This document shows, piece by piece, positions 33,810 to 44,860 of a DNA stretch of 64,000 nt. How positions within the stretch are numbered: position 1 is the stretch's first letter; every line of letters starts with the position of its first letter. Origin of the DNA: Adiantum capillus-veneris (Eukaryota; Streptophyta; Polypodiopsida; Polypodiales; Pteridaceae); assembly GCA_014529385.2 (NCBI GenBank), contig CM043958.1, forward strand, positions 151,514,793 through 151,578,792, in the 5' to 3' direction. Below the pieces are notes generated by a model. The model was not told the DNA's origin and ran no database searches. It saw nothing but the letters and a program-made list of their open reading frames with translations. Both the position numbers and the translations under genes were made by a program.

Positions 33810-35420
33810 TGTAATGTAAATGGCCTACGAACTTTGAGAATATCGGAATTAAGGTGAGCATTTTTGTGAGATCACTTTGAGAACATAGAGGGTGAACTTA
33901 ATTGATGGTAGCAACATAAACATAGTACTTAATTAACTTGGCATGAACAATAATTGCAAGAGAGAGAGTATTAGAAAACATGAAAATAGTTGAGGACCGG
34001 ATTTACTTGGAGCTAGTCCCCCCTCCAAAAGGCGTTTGTATTATAGATTCTCCCATAAAGAGAGACTTTGTTACAATACAATCTTTGTATTCCTTGTGAC
34101 CTTGGTGGTGCTATGAAGATGGAAAGCTTCATGCATCACGAGCTTAACATAAACTTTGCAAAAAGCATTAACTATCCCAAGCCTCAGTCCCAAAACCTCA
34201 AACACCTTCGAAGGTGGAGAGAGCTAGCGGGGAATGAGGATAGGGAAGAGGAAGAAGAAACACTCCATACGAGAAAGAAATACTTCCTCACTTATCATCA
34301 CTCTTTTTGCTTAGCATAGCTTAGCATAGTAATGAAGATGAAGAAGATGGCAAGCTTAAGCATTGAAGCATGGCTCTTGGTTGGATTTGCATTCCATAGC
34401 CAAGAGTGTTGGTGTAGGCTCTCCACTTCTCCACAAGAGCTTGGAGAAGGAGATGGAGCCCTTGCATTTTGCACTCCACACAATGAGAGAATGTGTGTGT
34501 GTGTGGGAGAGTATACCCCCCCTCTCATGCTTGGTCCACATCTCTCTCTCTCTCTCTCTCTCTTGTATTATTTTATTATTTCATTGAACATGTGTCTTTT
34601 TTTCCTTTGAGAGAAAGAACTTAATTATTTGTTTTTATGTATCTAAATTCTCATTGGACCCCTTTAAAACCTAACCAATAGCATTCAAGCACATCATGAG
34701 GGCCACATGTGAAGGATCATTTGAACATGTGTCTTTTATGCTTATTAAGTCAATTGGTTGAATTGAATACTTCAAGGACTTAGTCAATCAAGCAAGCATG
34801 TGTCTTTTATGCTTCTTAAGTCATTTGTTTTGAATTGAATACTTCAAACCTTAGTCAATCAAGCATAGATGTTCATGCCTCTTGAGAATTTATCTTTGAA
34901 TTTAACATTTCAAAAACCTTAGTCATTTAAGCATAAATATCACCTCAAGCTTTGGGCAAGGTTTCCACAACCACTTTAAGTGTCTTAGCATCTCATGCTT
35001 GGGTACGATTCCCACCTCGAGGTTAGGCGTAGCTTGCGTAAGGTCAAATGATTTTTTAACACTAAATTTTGGAGGTCTTTAATGAAGTTAATCCTAAGGT
35101 CTTTTAAGCTCCATTAGATGCATGTTGCTCTTTGATAGACTACCTCCGTTTGGACCCCTTTTGAGATGTAACCATCTCTCCTCTTGGTCCCTTGCTGAGG
35201 TAAATCTAGAAGCACTCATTGCACAATGCTCTTCGGGAGACCGTCTCCTTTTGGACCCCTATTGAGATGCAACCATTTCTCCTTTCGATCCCTTGTTGAG
35301 ATAGGTTTAGAAGCACATATATATATACTAACTCTTGTTCCCCTTTTATCTTCCCATATTAAGTGATTAATTTAATATGAGAAAATCATTTGGTAAAGTT
35401 AGATATTATATTTTATGACA
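33810..35420 (-). repeat. Gypsy family LTR copy 3 (1611 bp, complete)
   Basis: On the minus strand it starts TGTCATAAAATATAATATC and ends CATTACA next to the PBS. It matches copy 2. It holds a (TC)n tract (34541-34563) and a short duplicated block with TGTCTTTTATGCTT.TTAAGTCA near 34.73-34.83 kb. Confidence 0.9.
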
Positions 35421-37045
35421 TTCTACGATCCCAATGGACTGCGTGTGCTTACTTTTTGGATGTGTGTACTATGTCTCTCCACTGCCTCGTACCATTCTGC
35501 ACAGGGCTCCATTGTTTACCATACTCATTGGCATCATCACTCTGTGCAAGCTGTGAAAAGCGACCAACCATAAAAAACAGAGTTGACTTTGATTATTATT
35601 ATTAGCATAAGGTGGTAGTTGATCCACGTGGCTCATTGCATGGGCCTTGTTTGGGAAAACCTCCTTAGGCTTACCAAGTAAAGACAACGTAATGTTGAGA
35701 GAGATAACACACCCGTAAGCATCACAACCTACTCCTCTCGAGTGGCAATGCTCAACAATCTCTCGCCAATCTGAAAAAAACCTTGATGATTTGCCTCCTC
35801 TTTGCAGAAGTTACTCGTCAGCCCTGACAAAAAAACCACCAATGTCGTCCTCAATACCAGCAACCACTTGCATCCATCTCCGCTCATCAATGTCTCTCTA
35901 CAGCTTGTCGCCTCGTTATCTCTCTGAAAGTACTCGTTCGCTTTCGGCCATCACTGCCTTTTGAGAGACCAACCATCATTTCTTTTTTTAAATTCTTGCA
36001 CGTGGTCTCCTTTGGTCCTGCTCCTCAATGCTCTCTTCGAATTCTTGCACCTGAGCTTTCTTTATCCCTCTTGCTGCTCTCCTCCCTTCCGGTTGTGTTG
36101 CCTTTTCCTCCCAGCCCTTGCTGCGTGACTGTCTACGCCTCCAACTTTAACTGCAAGTCAAATTATTATTTTTTACTTGATTGACCGACTGCAACATGAC
36201 TCCTTTTCTTTTCTTGTTCCCTACAATTGTTGCGGCCCTTCCTTTTCAATGCTCGCTAGCGCCCTCTTTTATTTTATTGCTTATTGCTTTTCAAGAAGTA
36301 TTTGCTTGGTGAGCCTCGATAATCATATCTCATTAAGAAGCAATGGCCTGGGCGGCCTCATGTAATCTCAAGGAATCCCAAGAGCATATTAAGGATCACC
36401 AAGTAAACATAATGCTCCCAACTAGTTACTTGGTGAGCCCAAGGTTCTTTTTGCAGTGTCTGAACGCAGAAGCCACCACGTGTCATTAGATTTAAATTAA
36501 AAAAAAACATCGCTCTAATGAAAAGCTCTAAAAAAAACTCCATGAAAAGCTCCCAAGTGAATTAAATAAAAAAACCACTCTCCATTGCTCTCGTACAGAA
36601 GCAATTCGCTCTTCTCCACAAGCAGTTTGCAGGTTCCCAGAAGCAGCTCAGAGCTTCGAATCGGCCTTCTTTTGCAGTGAAGCCTACTTGCACCTTCCCC
36701 ACATAGCGATCATAGCAGCTTTGTGTGCAACAAGACCCAGTGGCTAGTTGAACAACATGTCCAGCTTCAACTACCTTACTCAGCTCTTTTTTGCAGGTGC
36801 AACTAGTTATGGACAACATTATGCCTCTCCAAGTATAATCTCATGCAGATTCAACAACCATGTGCACTCGTCTATCCTTCAATGTTCATGGAAATGATAT
36901 GCAGCAGGTCCCCTGCATGCCTAATTCTCAAGATTCACTCCAATTCTTTTTCGTACAGTTTGCCTGTGCAACAGTAAGTCGAGCAGAACCGAAAAGGAGT
37001 ACCAAAGACCTTTCAAACCCTGGTTATATTTCGTAGACCATCAAG
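35421..37045. other. Unassigned sequence with an 11-bp inverted repeat
   Basis: About 1.6 kb with no recognised gene or element. The only structure I see is a perfect inverted repeat, TCACCAAGTAA at 36396-36406 and TTACTTGGTGA at 36426-36436, around a 19-nt loop. Confidence 0.6.
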
Positions 37046-37498
37046 TTGGAGGGTACTTCGGATGCTTGCCGACGTGATGAGAACTCTCAAAGATCAGATA
37101 TTTCGTGCAATCAACCAATGGAAAAGGTTTGTCTAGTCCTACTGAAACCGAAGATAATCAGACTTCAATCAATGATCAGTTGGCCTAATCTGGAGTTGAA
37201 CCACCAAAACTCATTGCCTTCGCACGCCCTTTCAACACATTTTTTGGCTGATGCTATCACGGTGTTGGTGATACAGACGGAAGAGGCTGAAGAAATGGAA
37301 ATTATAAACGTCGAAGTGGACATGAGGGCAGAAAAGATTAGCAAGATATATCACGCCGAAGCTTATGATGGTTATCCTCAAGTAATTAAGCTAGCGGCTT
37401 CAATGCTAGCTGCTTGCGCTTTTAGCAGAGAGTGTGAGGGGATTAGCGGCAGACAGCTCAATGTCGAGGGAAAGGCATTGGGAAACAACATGTTCTAA
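37046..37498 (+). other. Unrecognised 150-residue open frame
   Basis: ATG-initiated frame with acidic centre (QTEEAEEMEIINVEVDMRAE) and ending KIYHAEAYDGYPQVIKLAAS, AACAFSRECEGISGRQLN. I do not recognise a family and there is no supporting neighbour. It may be chance or a captured gene piece. Confidence 0.25.
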
Positions 37499-38440
37499 TT
37501 GCACAAGCGTGACTCCAGCTCAACAACATTGCAAGGTTAGTTATCTGCATCCAATTTTCCATGCGCATGCTTTTGCTTTGAGCAACACATAAACGCTATG
37601 GGGCAAGGCACGGCTTCCGTTTCTTATCATTTTTTGGAGAGACCATAGTGCCAACTCTCCACCATACTTTTGTATGGCACCTCTGTATGACGTGCACAAT
37701 ATACTTTTGGAGATACCACAGTGCCAGCTCTCCACCATACTTTTGTATGGCACCTCTGTATGACGTGCACAACATACTTTTGCACTTTTAGTGTGATATT
37801 TCATTGCAGACGATATGTTTAACTATTCACATTGCTTTTTTGTAGCTTGACTCACATATTGGCTTGTCAATTGGACAATCAAAAAGAAAGAGTACAAGAT
37901 TGCAGGTAAGTAAAGCACCTCATTGTTGCAATTCATTCATGCTTTATCTATTTGCTTGTTTTAGAATTTTCCGCATTACTTCCTTTGCTTCCGTTTATTC
38001 GGATCTTGTTTTCAAAAACTATACACTCAATGTCGATCAACATCTACATGTGAGTTACACACGCAACTTTTTGCATGTGACTGCTTGCCAAATGTATGTG
38101 ATGTATTATAGTAGTGAATACACAAGTAGTGAATGCATGTGGTGTATCGCATTAGTGAATTCACCTTGTGCATCTTTACTTTATCTCTAAATAATTTATA
38201 CCATACTAGGTGTCTAAATAATTGATGCCATACTATATATGTCGTCGTTTCTCCCGTACTAGGTATCAGTATGAATTTCTCAAGACATAGAAGATTACAG
38301 TCCAAGTGTCAATAAGCTAAAGAGTAAACTGCAACCAACTTGAAACTAGCTTATTGTCCATATGCTAGGTCATGGTTTGAAATCACAGCATTGTATAAAG
38401 ATTGGAGCATGCAGTGTGACATCTTCGCTCACAATCTAGA
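37499..38440. repeat. Non-coding stretch with a 73-bp tandem duplication
   Basis: Units at about 37632-37704 and 37705-37777 share TTTTGGAGA.ACCA.AGTGCC and CTCCACCATACTTTTGTATGG. The remainder to 38440 shows only short local repeats (AGTGAAT… near 38.12 kb) and nothing coding. Confidence 0.85.
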
Positions 38441-38499
38441 AATATGTCTCTGCTGTGCGACGGCATACCTCACATATATAGCAATAAACGAGGTCAAAA

Positions 38500-39130
38500 A
38501 ATAAATGAAATAGACACTCTTGTTGCCCTCACTTCTGTATTATTGTTGGCTGCTTTGTCATCGAAGCGACAACAAAAAGGCTTAGCAGCATTCTATTTAC
38601 AGTCCATTGTCAGTTCAAGATACCAACCACGAATCAACAATATACTCTCTCTATTCATGAGACCGACGAATGATATTTGGACATAAAAGAGGCAGATATT
38701 ATAATTATAGACGAGCTATTTTTGTTAACCCAAACGACTTTTGACCTTATTGTAAGACAAAATGTCAATGTAACAAGTAGTAAATTGGCAAATCCCTTCA
38801 ACAACAAATGTGTTCTCTTGCTCAGTGATCTTGTCCAACTACCTCCAGTTTGTAGTCACGCACGGGAGCTTTGTAACACATGCCATATCACAAGCTCGGT
38901 CCACTAGCTACATGCAACTTTGTACAAGATGTCATGCTCTATAAGACATGCAACGGACCCTGAATTGCTTCAGTTCTTCACCAATTTTTGTGAAAGAAAA
39001 CTAGTCATAGACAAGATCAATTGTATCTTGGGTGCATGTATTATATGCACGACTATATCAACAACTCTACTACGATAATCTGCACATACACGTGTCAGAC
39101 GTCCAACACTATAACAACCTTGCCGTGAAT
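38500..39130 (+). pseudogene. PIF1-like helicase fragment (Helitron type)
   Basis: A frameshift joins IHETDEYL-like sequence to DIKEADIIIIDELFLLTQTT, the Walker B block (IIDE) of PIF1 helicases. VLLLSDLVQLPPVCS follows (motif III, normally GD-x-x-QLPPV; Gly is Ser here), then LCNTCHITSSVH and, past a stop, LYKMSCSIRHATDPELLQFF and NFCERKLV. PIF1-like helicases of plants with this NVTSSKLANPF-type spacer are found in Helitron transposons, where they unwind DNA for rolling-circle transposition. The Walker A block is not clear and the Rep domain is absent. No Helitron ends were identified. Confidence 0.75.
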
Positions 39131-40089
39131 AAATTGTACAATCAAACTGACATTACAAAACTTAAAATGAAGACGAATGCGCGTAACATAAATGTCCTTC
39201 AGTAGTGGCTCCTAGACCCTAAGTTCAATGAGTCGATTCGATCGTAATTTGCATGCACTGCATGATCACTGAAAATAACGACTTGACAATTGATACAACA
39301 AACGATGCAACATGCATTGTCGATGCCATAACACAAAACACAGAATGTGAAGTTACATGTATCATTGTCCTCATTCATTGTACTGGGAATAACTACAAAA
39401 GAAGAAAGGCAAAACACAAACAACTATAAAAGAAGAAACACAAAACACACTCGAAATCCACCTTCAAAAATGTGAGGCGACGTGTTGCGCTACCAACCAT
39501 TCAATGAAAAATTTCTTTTTGAAATACTTTTCGTTTGCAAATATATTTTAGAAAAAACATTCATGTGTAGTACAACCTCGCTTGGATATAATCTCAACTG
39601 TAACGACCCCTATAATCTCTAATAATTGATGCACTTAACTTTGTCTCCTCCCATAACATTATAGCATTTTTCGAGTGTATATCCCTTTCACGCAATGCTG
39701 CCTTTCCCAAATTAGCCTTGCTCTTGTTCCTTCAGTGCTACCTGATAAAAGTCAATTTGCATAAGTCATGTTATATTCTATAGATGTTATATAGCAAGGC
39801 CCACCAAGCAAGACTAGTTACTTTTCCATCCGGATTATATGGCGCAAATTTTTTGCTGAAATTGAAAGAGCTGCGACCGTTGGGGTCTTGAAATCCCTCG
39901 CTAGCACCAATTCTTCCAGCATCAAATACGACTGCATGGATGCATCAGCGGACCCCCCGATTTCCCTCAACTGCGTCGTGGAGGAAGGGAAGGTTCAACT
40001 TTCGGTTCGCTGTCACATTTTGGGCGTGGGCTTGTGGTTGTTGTAAGTGCAGACCTCCTTATGCACGTCTGATCCGGTCTTTTGCGCAG
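39131..40089. other. No recognised feature
   Basis: About 960 bp of AT-rich sequence with no coding signal I trust. The last 20 bases (TCCGGTCTTTTGCGCAG) form a good splice acceptor for the exon that follows. Confidence 0.5.
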
Positions 40090-40741
40090 ATTTTGAAAGG
40101 GTTCGAGCTCGTCCTGACAGACAATCTCAATGAGGCAGAAGAGTATTTTGAAGCAATGCGGCCGGGAAGCTTCCGCTATAGCCTTTATCATGCTGAAGTC
40201 GCAGTCCTTGTTGCTCTCATTTCCTGTGAAGGCTCTGACATCCAGCGTGCTCATGTGCTGCTTACTGAGACGGAAACCCTAGCAGGCCAACTAGCTCACA
40301 AGTAAGCACCATCTGCTTTACGCATCGTAACACAGTGTGAGGCACATCTTGGGTATCATAACATTAAAGAAATCTGTATTCAGGTCACCTTCTTGTAGGA
40401 CCATTTCAAGGCACACATTGTGTACTCATTGAACTTGTACAAGGAGTCCATAGCCCAGGTTATGGTTGGTTATTTTCAGGTTTCGCACTCACAGCAGCAT
40501 CAGGAAAGTAAATGCAGCAGTATCAAATATCAAAAGTTGGGCCCTCGGGAAAATCTCCAAGAGATACTCTGCAATGGTCGCACCAGCAGTAAAATATCTG
40601 ACTCCTGAAACGGAAGACAGTGAGCAAGTTGTAGATCCTGCAAAAATTGAGGAGAAAGTGCTGCATCATCGTTTGAGAAGAGCAAGATTGTGGGCCCTCC
40701 AGATACAGGCAGAATGCCATCTTATGTCTTCTATTCTTCAG
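40090..40741 (+). pseudogene. Two-exon gene fragment resembling TTC39/IML2 (DUF3808)
   Basis: Exon A 40090-40301 (acceptor …TTTTGCGCAG; donor A|GTAAGC) encodes LKGFELVLTDNLNEAEEYFE, YSLYHAEVAVLVALISCEGS, and ends LAGQLAH plus one base. Exon B 40480-40741 (acceptor TTATTTTCAG; donor CAG|GTTCGG) continues in frame: FRTHSSIRKVNAAVSNIKSW, KIEEKVLHHRLRRARLWALQ, IQAECHLMSSILQ. The phase-1 junction restores a Lys codon. The order (AEVAVL block, then a charged helix, then AECHL) resembles TTC39/IML2-type TPR proteins of eukaryotes. Neither the N-terminal nor the later exons are present, so it is a broken or captured fragment. Family assignment is moderate; the exon structure is firm. Confidence 0.55.
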
Positions 40742-41592
40742 GTTCGGTATGACACTCATATGCTAAGGAGCAGATTACTTGGTAGGAAAATCATCTTTGT
40801 ATTGTTTCAGACTTTTGGTCACCAAGAGTTACCTATGATCCATAGTCACTCACACAGTTAGTCAAACAACAACTAGCACATTCATTTGGTGTTCTATGCG
40901 CTGTCATCTTGTGAAGACTGTGAAGAGCAACTAAGATGAAACCTTTGCTTGCTTGGGTCCAAAGAAATGGAGCTGAAGCTCTTGCTCTTTCCACCCATCC
41001 TATCAACCTCCGAGGCAAAAAAAGGGTATACATTGATGTGCGGTTCTTGAAGTCCAGGCTTGGGTACGGAAACTAGGCTGAGTAATTTGATTTGGCTGAA
41101 GAACATTAAGAGACCCAATCTTCTTTCTTGATTGGGCTCAAGAGCATTTGGCCATTTGATGCTAGAGTTGGCATTCATGTATTTCCTACACGCCTTTTAA
41201 TTTAGGCCATTCCAAATGATACTGATCATTTGAAATGACATTAGACCCTTGCCAGTTCTATGTATAAAGAGGCTTGCATGCAAAATGTTACAATGCTTGA
41301 CATGCTTCATACCCGAAATTTGGAACTTGTTTGTGGAATAGTGTGCTTTGTCTTCATGGGGATGATAAGGAAGTCCATGCAGGTGCTACTTGGTTTTTGT
41401 CATTTTAACTATTGCCTTTCATGTGTGTCAGATGTAGCGGAATTGAGAGAATAGGTAGGATCAAGAATTCACACTTCTACAATCCTTTGTTCGTTCCTTT
41501 CGTTAATGAATGCAACTATAACAGGCTTGGGCACTCCAATGAGAAATCTACAGAAACACATGTGAGAAAACTGCAAACAAAGTATATTGCAC

Positions 41593-41596
<4 letters not shown>
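40742..41596. other. No recognised feature
   Basis: About 850 bp downstream of the exon fragment; no further exon continuing the TTC39-like frame was found and no repeat stands out. Confidence 0.5.
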
Positions 41597-41635
<39 letters not shown>

Positions 41636-41644
41636 TATATATAA
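41597..41644. repeat. (AT)n-(AC)n microsatellite
   Basis: Alternating AT from 41597 with a short ACACAC interruption, ending 41644. Confidence 0.97.
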
Positions 41645-41845
41645 AGGGAAAAGAGTCGACTGAACATCTCAGTCATTGGCGGGAGTTTCGCTCGCATCCA
41701 ATCCTCAATTATTATTCACTTTGCTTGGATCTTGCTAGGTGAGCAACAGCCGTTTCGTCACGGGACTGACTTATGGGCTGACAGGTCACACTTTGGCTAA
41801 GTATCCTACAAAAATGCTTCCGAATGCAAGAAACTATAACAAACT

Positions 41846-42193
41846 ATTTACCTATCTCATCTATTTGTCCGAGAGCCGTTTCTAGGACAAGAAGTATCTC
41901 AAACTTTGGTGATCGATGAACACTGTGAAATCGGTTCGAGTAGAAAATAGCGCCACTGAGTAAGAGCATGGATAATCGCCAATAGATCCTTCTCATAAAT
42001 CTGTGCAACCCACTCTTGTCGCCAGAACATCCTACTCTCATAAGCTACAACATGGCCATCCTGCAGTAAGACCGCTCCCAGATTGCGACCACATGCATCA
42101 CAATAAACCTCAAATGGGTTCTACAAATTTGTTAGTACCAACAATGGACCGGTCATCAACTTTTCTTTTAGAGTCTTGAATGCTGTAACAAAC
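41846..42193 (-). pseudogene. Chromovirus RNase H fragment
   Basis: The minus strand gives VTAFKTLKEKLMTGPL, then FEVYCDACGRNLGAVLLQDG, HVVAYESRMFWRQEWVAQIY and KDLLAIIHALTQWRYFLLEP, close to the RNase H of N2 and N3. It is cut at its right edge by the LTR of the short non-autonomous element and at its left after an SLRYFL-like block. It probably belongs to the same decayed element as the minus-strand RT piece at 43862-44170, with about 110 residues missing between. Confidence 0.85.
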
Positions 42194-42844
42194 TGCTGAC
42201 GTATCAAAGCCTAAAGAAGGGAGCCAACTTACATATGCCGGCCGAGGGGCCTAAACCCTAAGAAGAACAAGTAGCAGAAGAAGAAGAAGTCCTACCAACT
42301 TATGGGGACCCCGTCCCATGGGGGCCCAGTGACATAAAGGGATTAAAATAAAGCGGGACCCGCACACAAAAAAAAACTGATGACGTGGAAGATTTTCAAA
42401 AATTGCGCTGGCATGATGATGTGGCAAGTTGTACGGGTTTCCGCGTTTTCCGTTGTCTGATGACGTGGAAGGTTGTACGGATTTTCGTTAATTACTCTGG
42501 CAGCTTTTGGCATTGCTTTTTGGATCAGAAGCTTTTGAGTTTTAAAGGCATTTTACTGTAACTGCTTTTTGGCCCAAGGGCCTTTAAATATGAGGTTAGG
42601 GCTTATACTCTGGCATGCTTCCTGGAGAAGGTGCATAATCTGGAGTACCGGCTTGTACTGTGTTGATGCAATATAAAGAAATACGGAAAGGGGTGCCAAG
42701 GTTTGGGGCCAATACTCTTTGGGGTGGAATTCCGCCACTCCGTGTCGCGTGTCGTCTCTCTCTTTCAGTTCAATTGTTATTGAAGTTCTAAAAGTCTGTT
42801 TAGTGTGTTCTTTTCTATTGGCACGTGGTGCTAGTACGGTGACA
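42194..42844 (+). repeat. 5' LTR of the short element
   Basis: 651 bp, TG…CA. It carries a TATA-like TTTAAATATGAGG near 42584 and a poly(A)-type AATATAAAG near 42670. It has a 100-bp segment (42290-42390) replaced relative to the 3' copy. Confidence 0.75.
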
Positions 42845-43218
42845 TTGGTATCAGAGCATTAGGCGTGTGCTTTTCTGAAAGCATACCGGTCCTACAAAAA
42901 GAGCAGATAGAGCTATTGGAATTTTGATTGAGGTATCTTTGCCCTCCAACCCGGACTTATTAGCCACTCCCACCCTTACTTCATCGCGCATCGGGCGCGC
43001 TCCCGTCTGCACCGCTCATGTCTTATAGGGCATAAGCCATTAATATCACTTGCAAAGAAGGATCCGATATTTGTTTCGAGTCACTGTTTTGATGTTGATA
43101 TCTATAGCTACCAAGCCGCACACTCCAAGTACTTGGCAAGCTTTCAAGAAATTTTTTTTATGGTTTCTGACATCTTCCTAGGGAGTGCAACTTCTGGCAG
43201 AGTGGGGTATCCTGAAAT

Positions 43219-43861
43219 TGCTGACGTGTCGAACTACTGAAGAACGGAATTACCGGCTGAGGGGCCTAAACCCTAAGAAGAACAAGCAACAGAAGAAGTG
43301 TCACAAAGTGATGACGTGGTTGTCTGAGAGCAGAAAACCCTAACCCTAAAACCTGCAAACCCTAATTCTGGAAACCCTAACCCTAAAACTGCAATAGCGT
43401 GGCTGATTTTCGAAAATTGCGTTGGCATGATGACGTGGCAGGCTGTACGGATTTCCGTGATTTACGCTGACAGCTTTTGGCATTGCTTTTTGGACCAGAA
43501 GCTTTTGAGTTTGAAAGTTTTTCATGTAAACTGCTTTTTGGACCAGAAGCTTTTGAGTTTGAAAGCTTTTCATGTAAACTGCTTTTTAGGCCAAGGGCCT
43601 TTAAATATGAGGCTAGGGCTCATTCTCTAGCATGCTTCCCGGAGAAGGTGCAGAGTCTGGAGTACCGGCTTGTACTTTGATGATGCAATATAAAGAAATA
43701 CTGAAAGGGGCGCCAAGGTTTGGGGCCAATACTCTATGGGGTGGAATTCCGCCACTCTGTGTCGCGTGTCGTCTCTCTCTTTCAGTTAAGTTGTTATTGA
43801 AGTGCTAGAAGTCTGTTCAGTCTGTTCTTTTCTATTGGCACGTGGTGCCCGCCTTGTGACA
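43219..43861 (+). repeat. 3' LTR of the short element with telomere-like motifs
   Basis: 643 bp. It contains TGTCACAAAGTGATGACGTGG at 43299, the exact start of the N-family LTR, and next to it AAACCCTAACCCTAAAACC and a second ACCCTAACCCTAAAAC within 43335-43400. The 5' partner lacks this block, so the two LTRs differ by a block exchange. Confidence 0.75.
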
Positions 43862-44170
43862 ATGATGTCGTCGAAAAAGGTGCCCACAAATGACCAGTAC
43901 TCTAAAACTCCTGTCCATCTTCCTATTGAACGTTGCAGAAGCATTCGTGAGATTGGAGGCATGACCAAATACACCTAAAATCTGAAGGACGTCCTAATGC
44001 GGCCTTGTATACATCTCCGGGAGAGATTCTGATCTAATGATAGCCACTTTTCAGGTCGATTTTGCTAAAGCATGTAGAACCTTGTAACTTGTCCCGTATA
44101 TCATCGATCCTAGGTATTGGAAACCTGTTCTTGATGGTGATTTTGTTGAGAGCTCTATAGTCAATGCTCA
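43862..44170 (-). pseudogene. Chromovirus RT fragment
   Basis: The minus strand reads [40 protein letters not shown] and KSGYH, then, after frame breaks, a degenerate NAPATF-MMD-like block and FRRHH (from FFDDIIV). Its start is fused to an LTR-end relic. The part 43965-44170 is repeated at 45255-45460 by the 1.29-kb duplication. Confidence 0.85.
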
Positions 44171-44203
44171 TGTAACAAACTTGGGCACCCCAAGTCGGGA
44201 ATC
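44171..44203 (-). repeat. LTR-end relic between inverted RT and integrase
   Basis: The + strand TGTAACAAACTTGGGCACCC… is a variant of the N-family LTR end (TGTAACAGACTTGGACACTC). It joins an RT reading on the minus strand to integrase reading on the + strand. A copy is at 45461-45493. Confidence 0.8.
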
Positions 44204-44860
44204 CGCGATACATCATAGAAGCTTTGAGGATATGGTCAATCAGTACGCCACAGATCTAGATTTTGCATGTATTCGGTCGAATACAGAATGGGGAGGTAGT
44301 AGCCGGATATTCCATTCTGGATGGCTACTTGATGAAGAAAACGATGTTGTGCGTTACACAGCCATTGAGGGAAAAGGTTCTAACCAAATGCCACTGTCCA
44401 CCTTTTACAGGTCACATCGGCATTGATACCACCTTGAAAGGTGTGGAGAAATACTTCTTTTGGCCGAGACTTAAGAAGGATTTGGACGATTTTCTACGCA
44501 GTTGCTTCGTATGTCAGAAGGTCAAGTTTGACAGGCATAAAGCATAGGGATTGTTACAGCCTTTACCCATTCCCACCCACCCCTGGGAAAGTATTGCAAT
44601 GGATTTCATTTTTGATCTCCCGAAGGCAGAGTGGGCACGATGGTATCTGGACTGTTATTGACAGATTTAGCAAGCAAGCTCATTTCAATGATTCATTCCA
44701 ATGAAGAAAAGAGTCAAGCCGGATCACTTAGCGAGACTGTTCATTGCCCAGATATTCAGATTACATGGCATGTTTGAGACAATAGTCTCTGACAGAGATC
44801 GAGAACATTGGCACACGGTTGCTGTTCTCGTCATCTTTCCACCCGCAGACAGATGGGCAA
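44204..44860 (+). pseudogene. N1 integrase N-terminal part (unit 1)
   Basis: [17 protein letters not shown] is the RNase H/integrase linker. It continues in a second frame as [40 protein letters not shown] and DDFLRSCFVCQKVKFDRHKA (HHCC zinc finger with both Cys), then a [12 protein letters not shown] (first Asp), [12 protein letters not shown] and FETIVSDRD (second Asp). It ends in CAGACAGATGGGCAA, where N2 is inserted. Unit 2 of the duplication repeats it at 45494-46141. It lacks the block between SDRD and REHWH relative to N3. Confidence 0.9.

Larger units (their letters stand above)
29228..35420 (-). mobile_element. Minus-strand Ty3/gypsy element of the 1.6-kb-LTR family, lacking a 3' LTR
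   Basis: On the minus strand the order is LTR (35420-33810), PBS (33809-33797), leader, gag (33401-32269), zinc knuckle, protease, RT, RNase H and integrase to 29238. There is no 3' UTR, PPT or 3' LTR: the integrase tail runs straight into the + strand gag of a related copy. Many stops and one large RT deletion make it dead. No target duplication joins 26653 and 35421. Confidence 0.88.
42194..43861 (+). mobile_element. Short non-autonomous LTR element (1.67 kb)
   Basis: Two related LTR-like repeats, 42194-42844 and 43219-43861, both start TGCTGACGT and end in GACA. They enclose only 374 bp. The first is followed at once by TTGGTATCAGAGC (42845-42857), an initiator-Met PBS. The interior has no ORF. 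The LTRs are distant relatives of the N-family LTRs (shared CAATATAAAGAAATAC, GGGGCCAATA, GGAATTCCGCCACTC-like edge). The PPT is weak and no target duplication is visible. Confidence 0.7.

Noticed and set aside
26641-35425. A single composite transposon bounded by inverted 1.6-kb LTRs
   Set aside because: The flanks AGCTAA and TTCTACG are not a target duplication and the internal parts are two opposed half-elements, so a rearrangement is more likely.
40420-40608. Small frame across the intron between the TTC39-like exons
   Set aside because: It reads in another frame through the intron and exon B; the spliced frame is far better supported.
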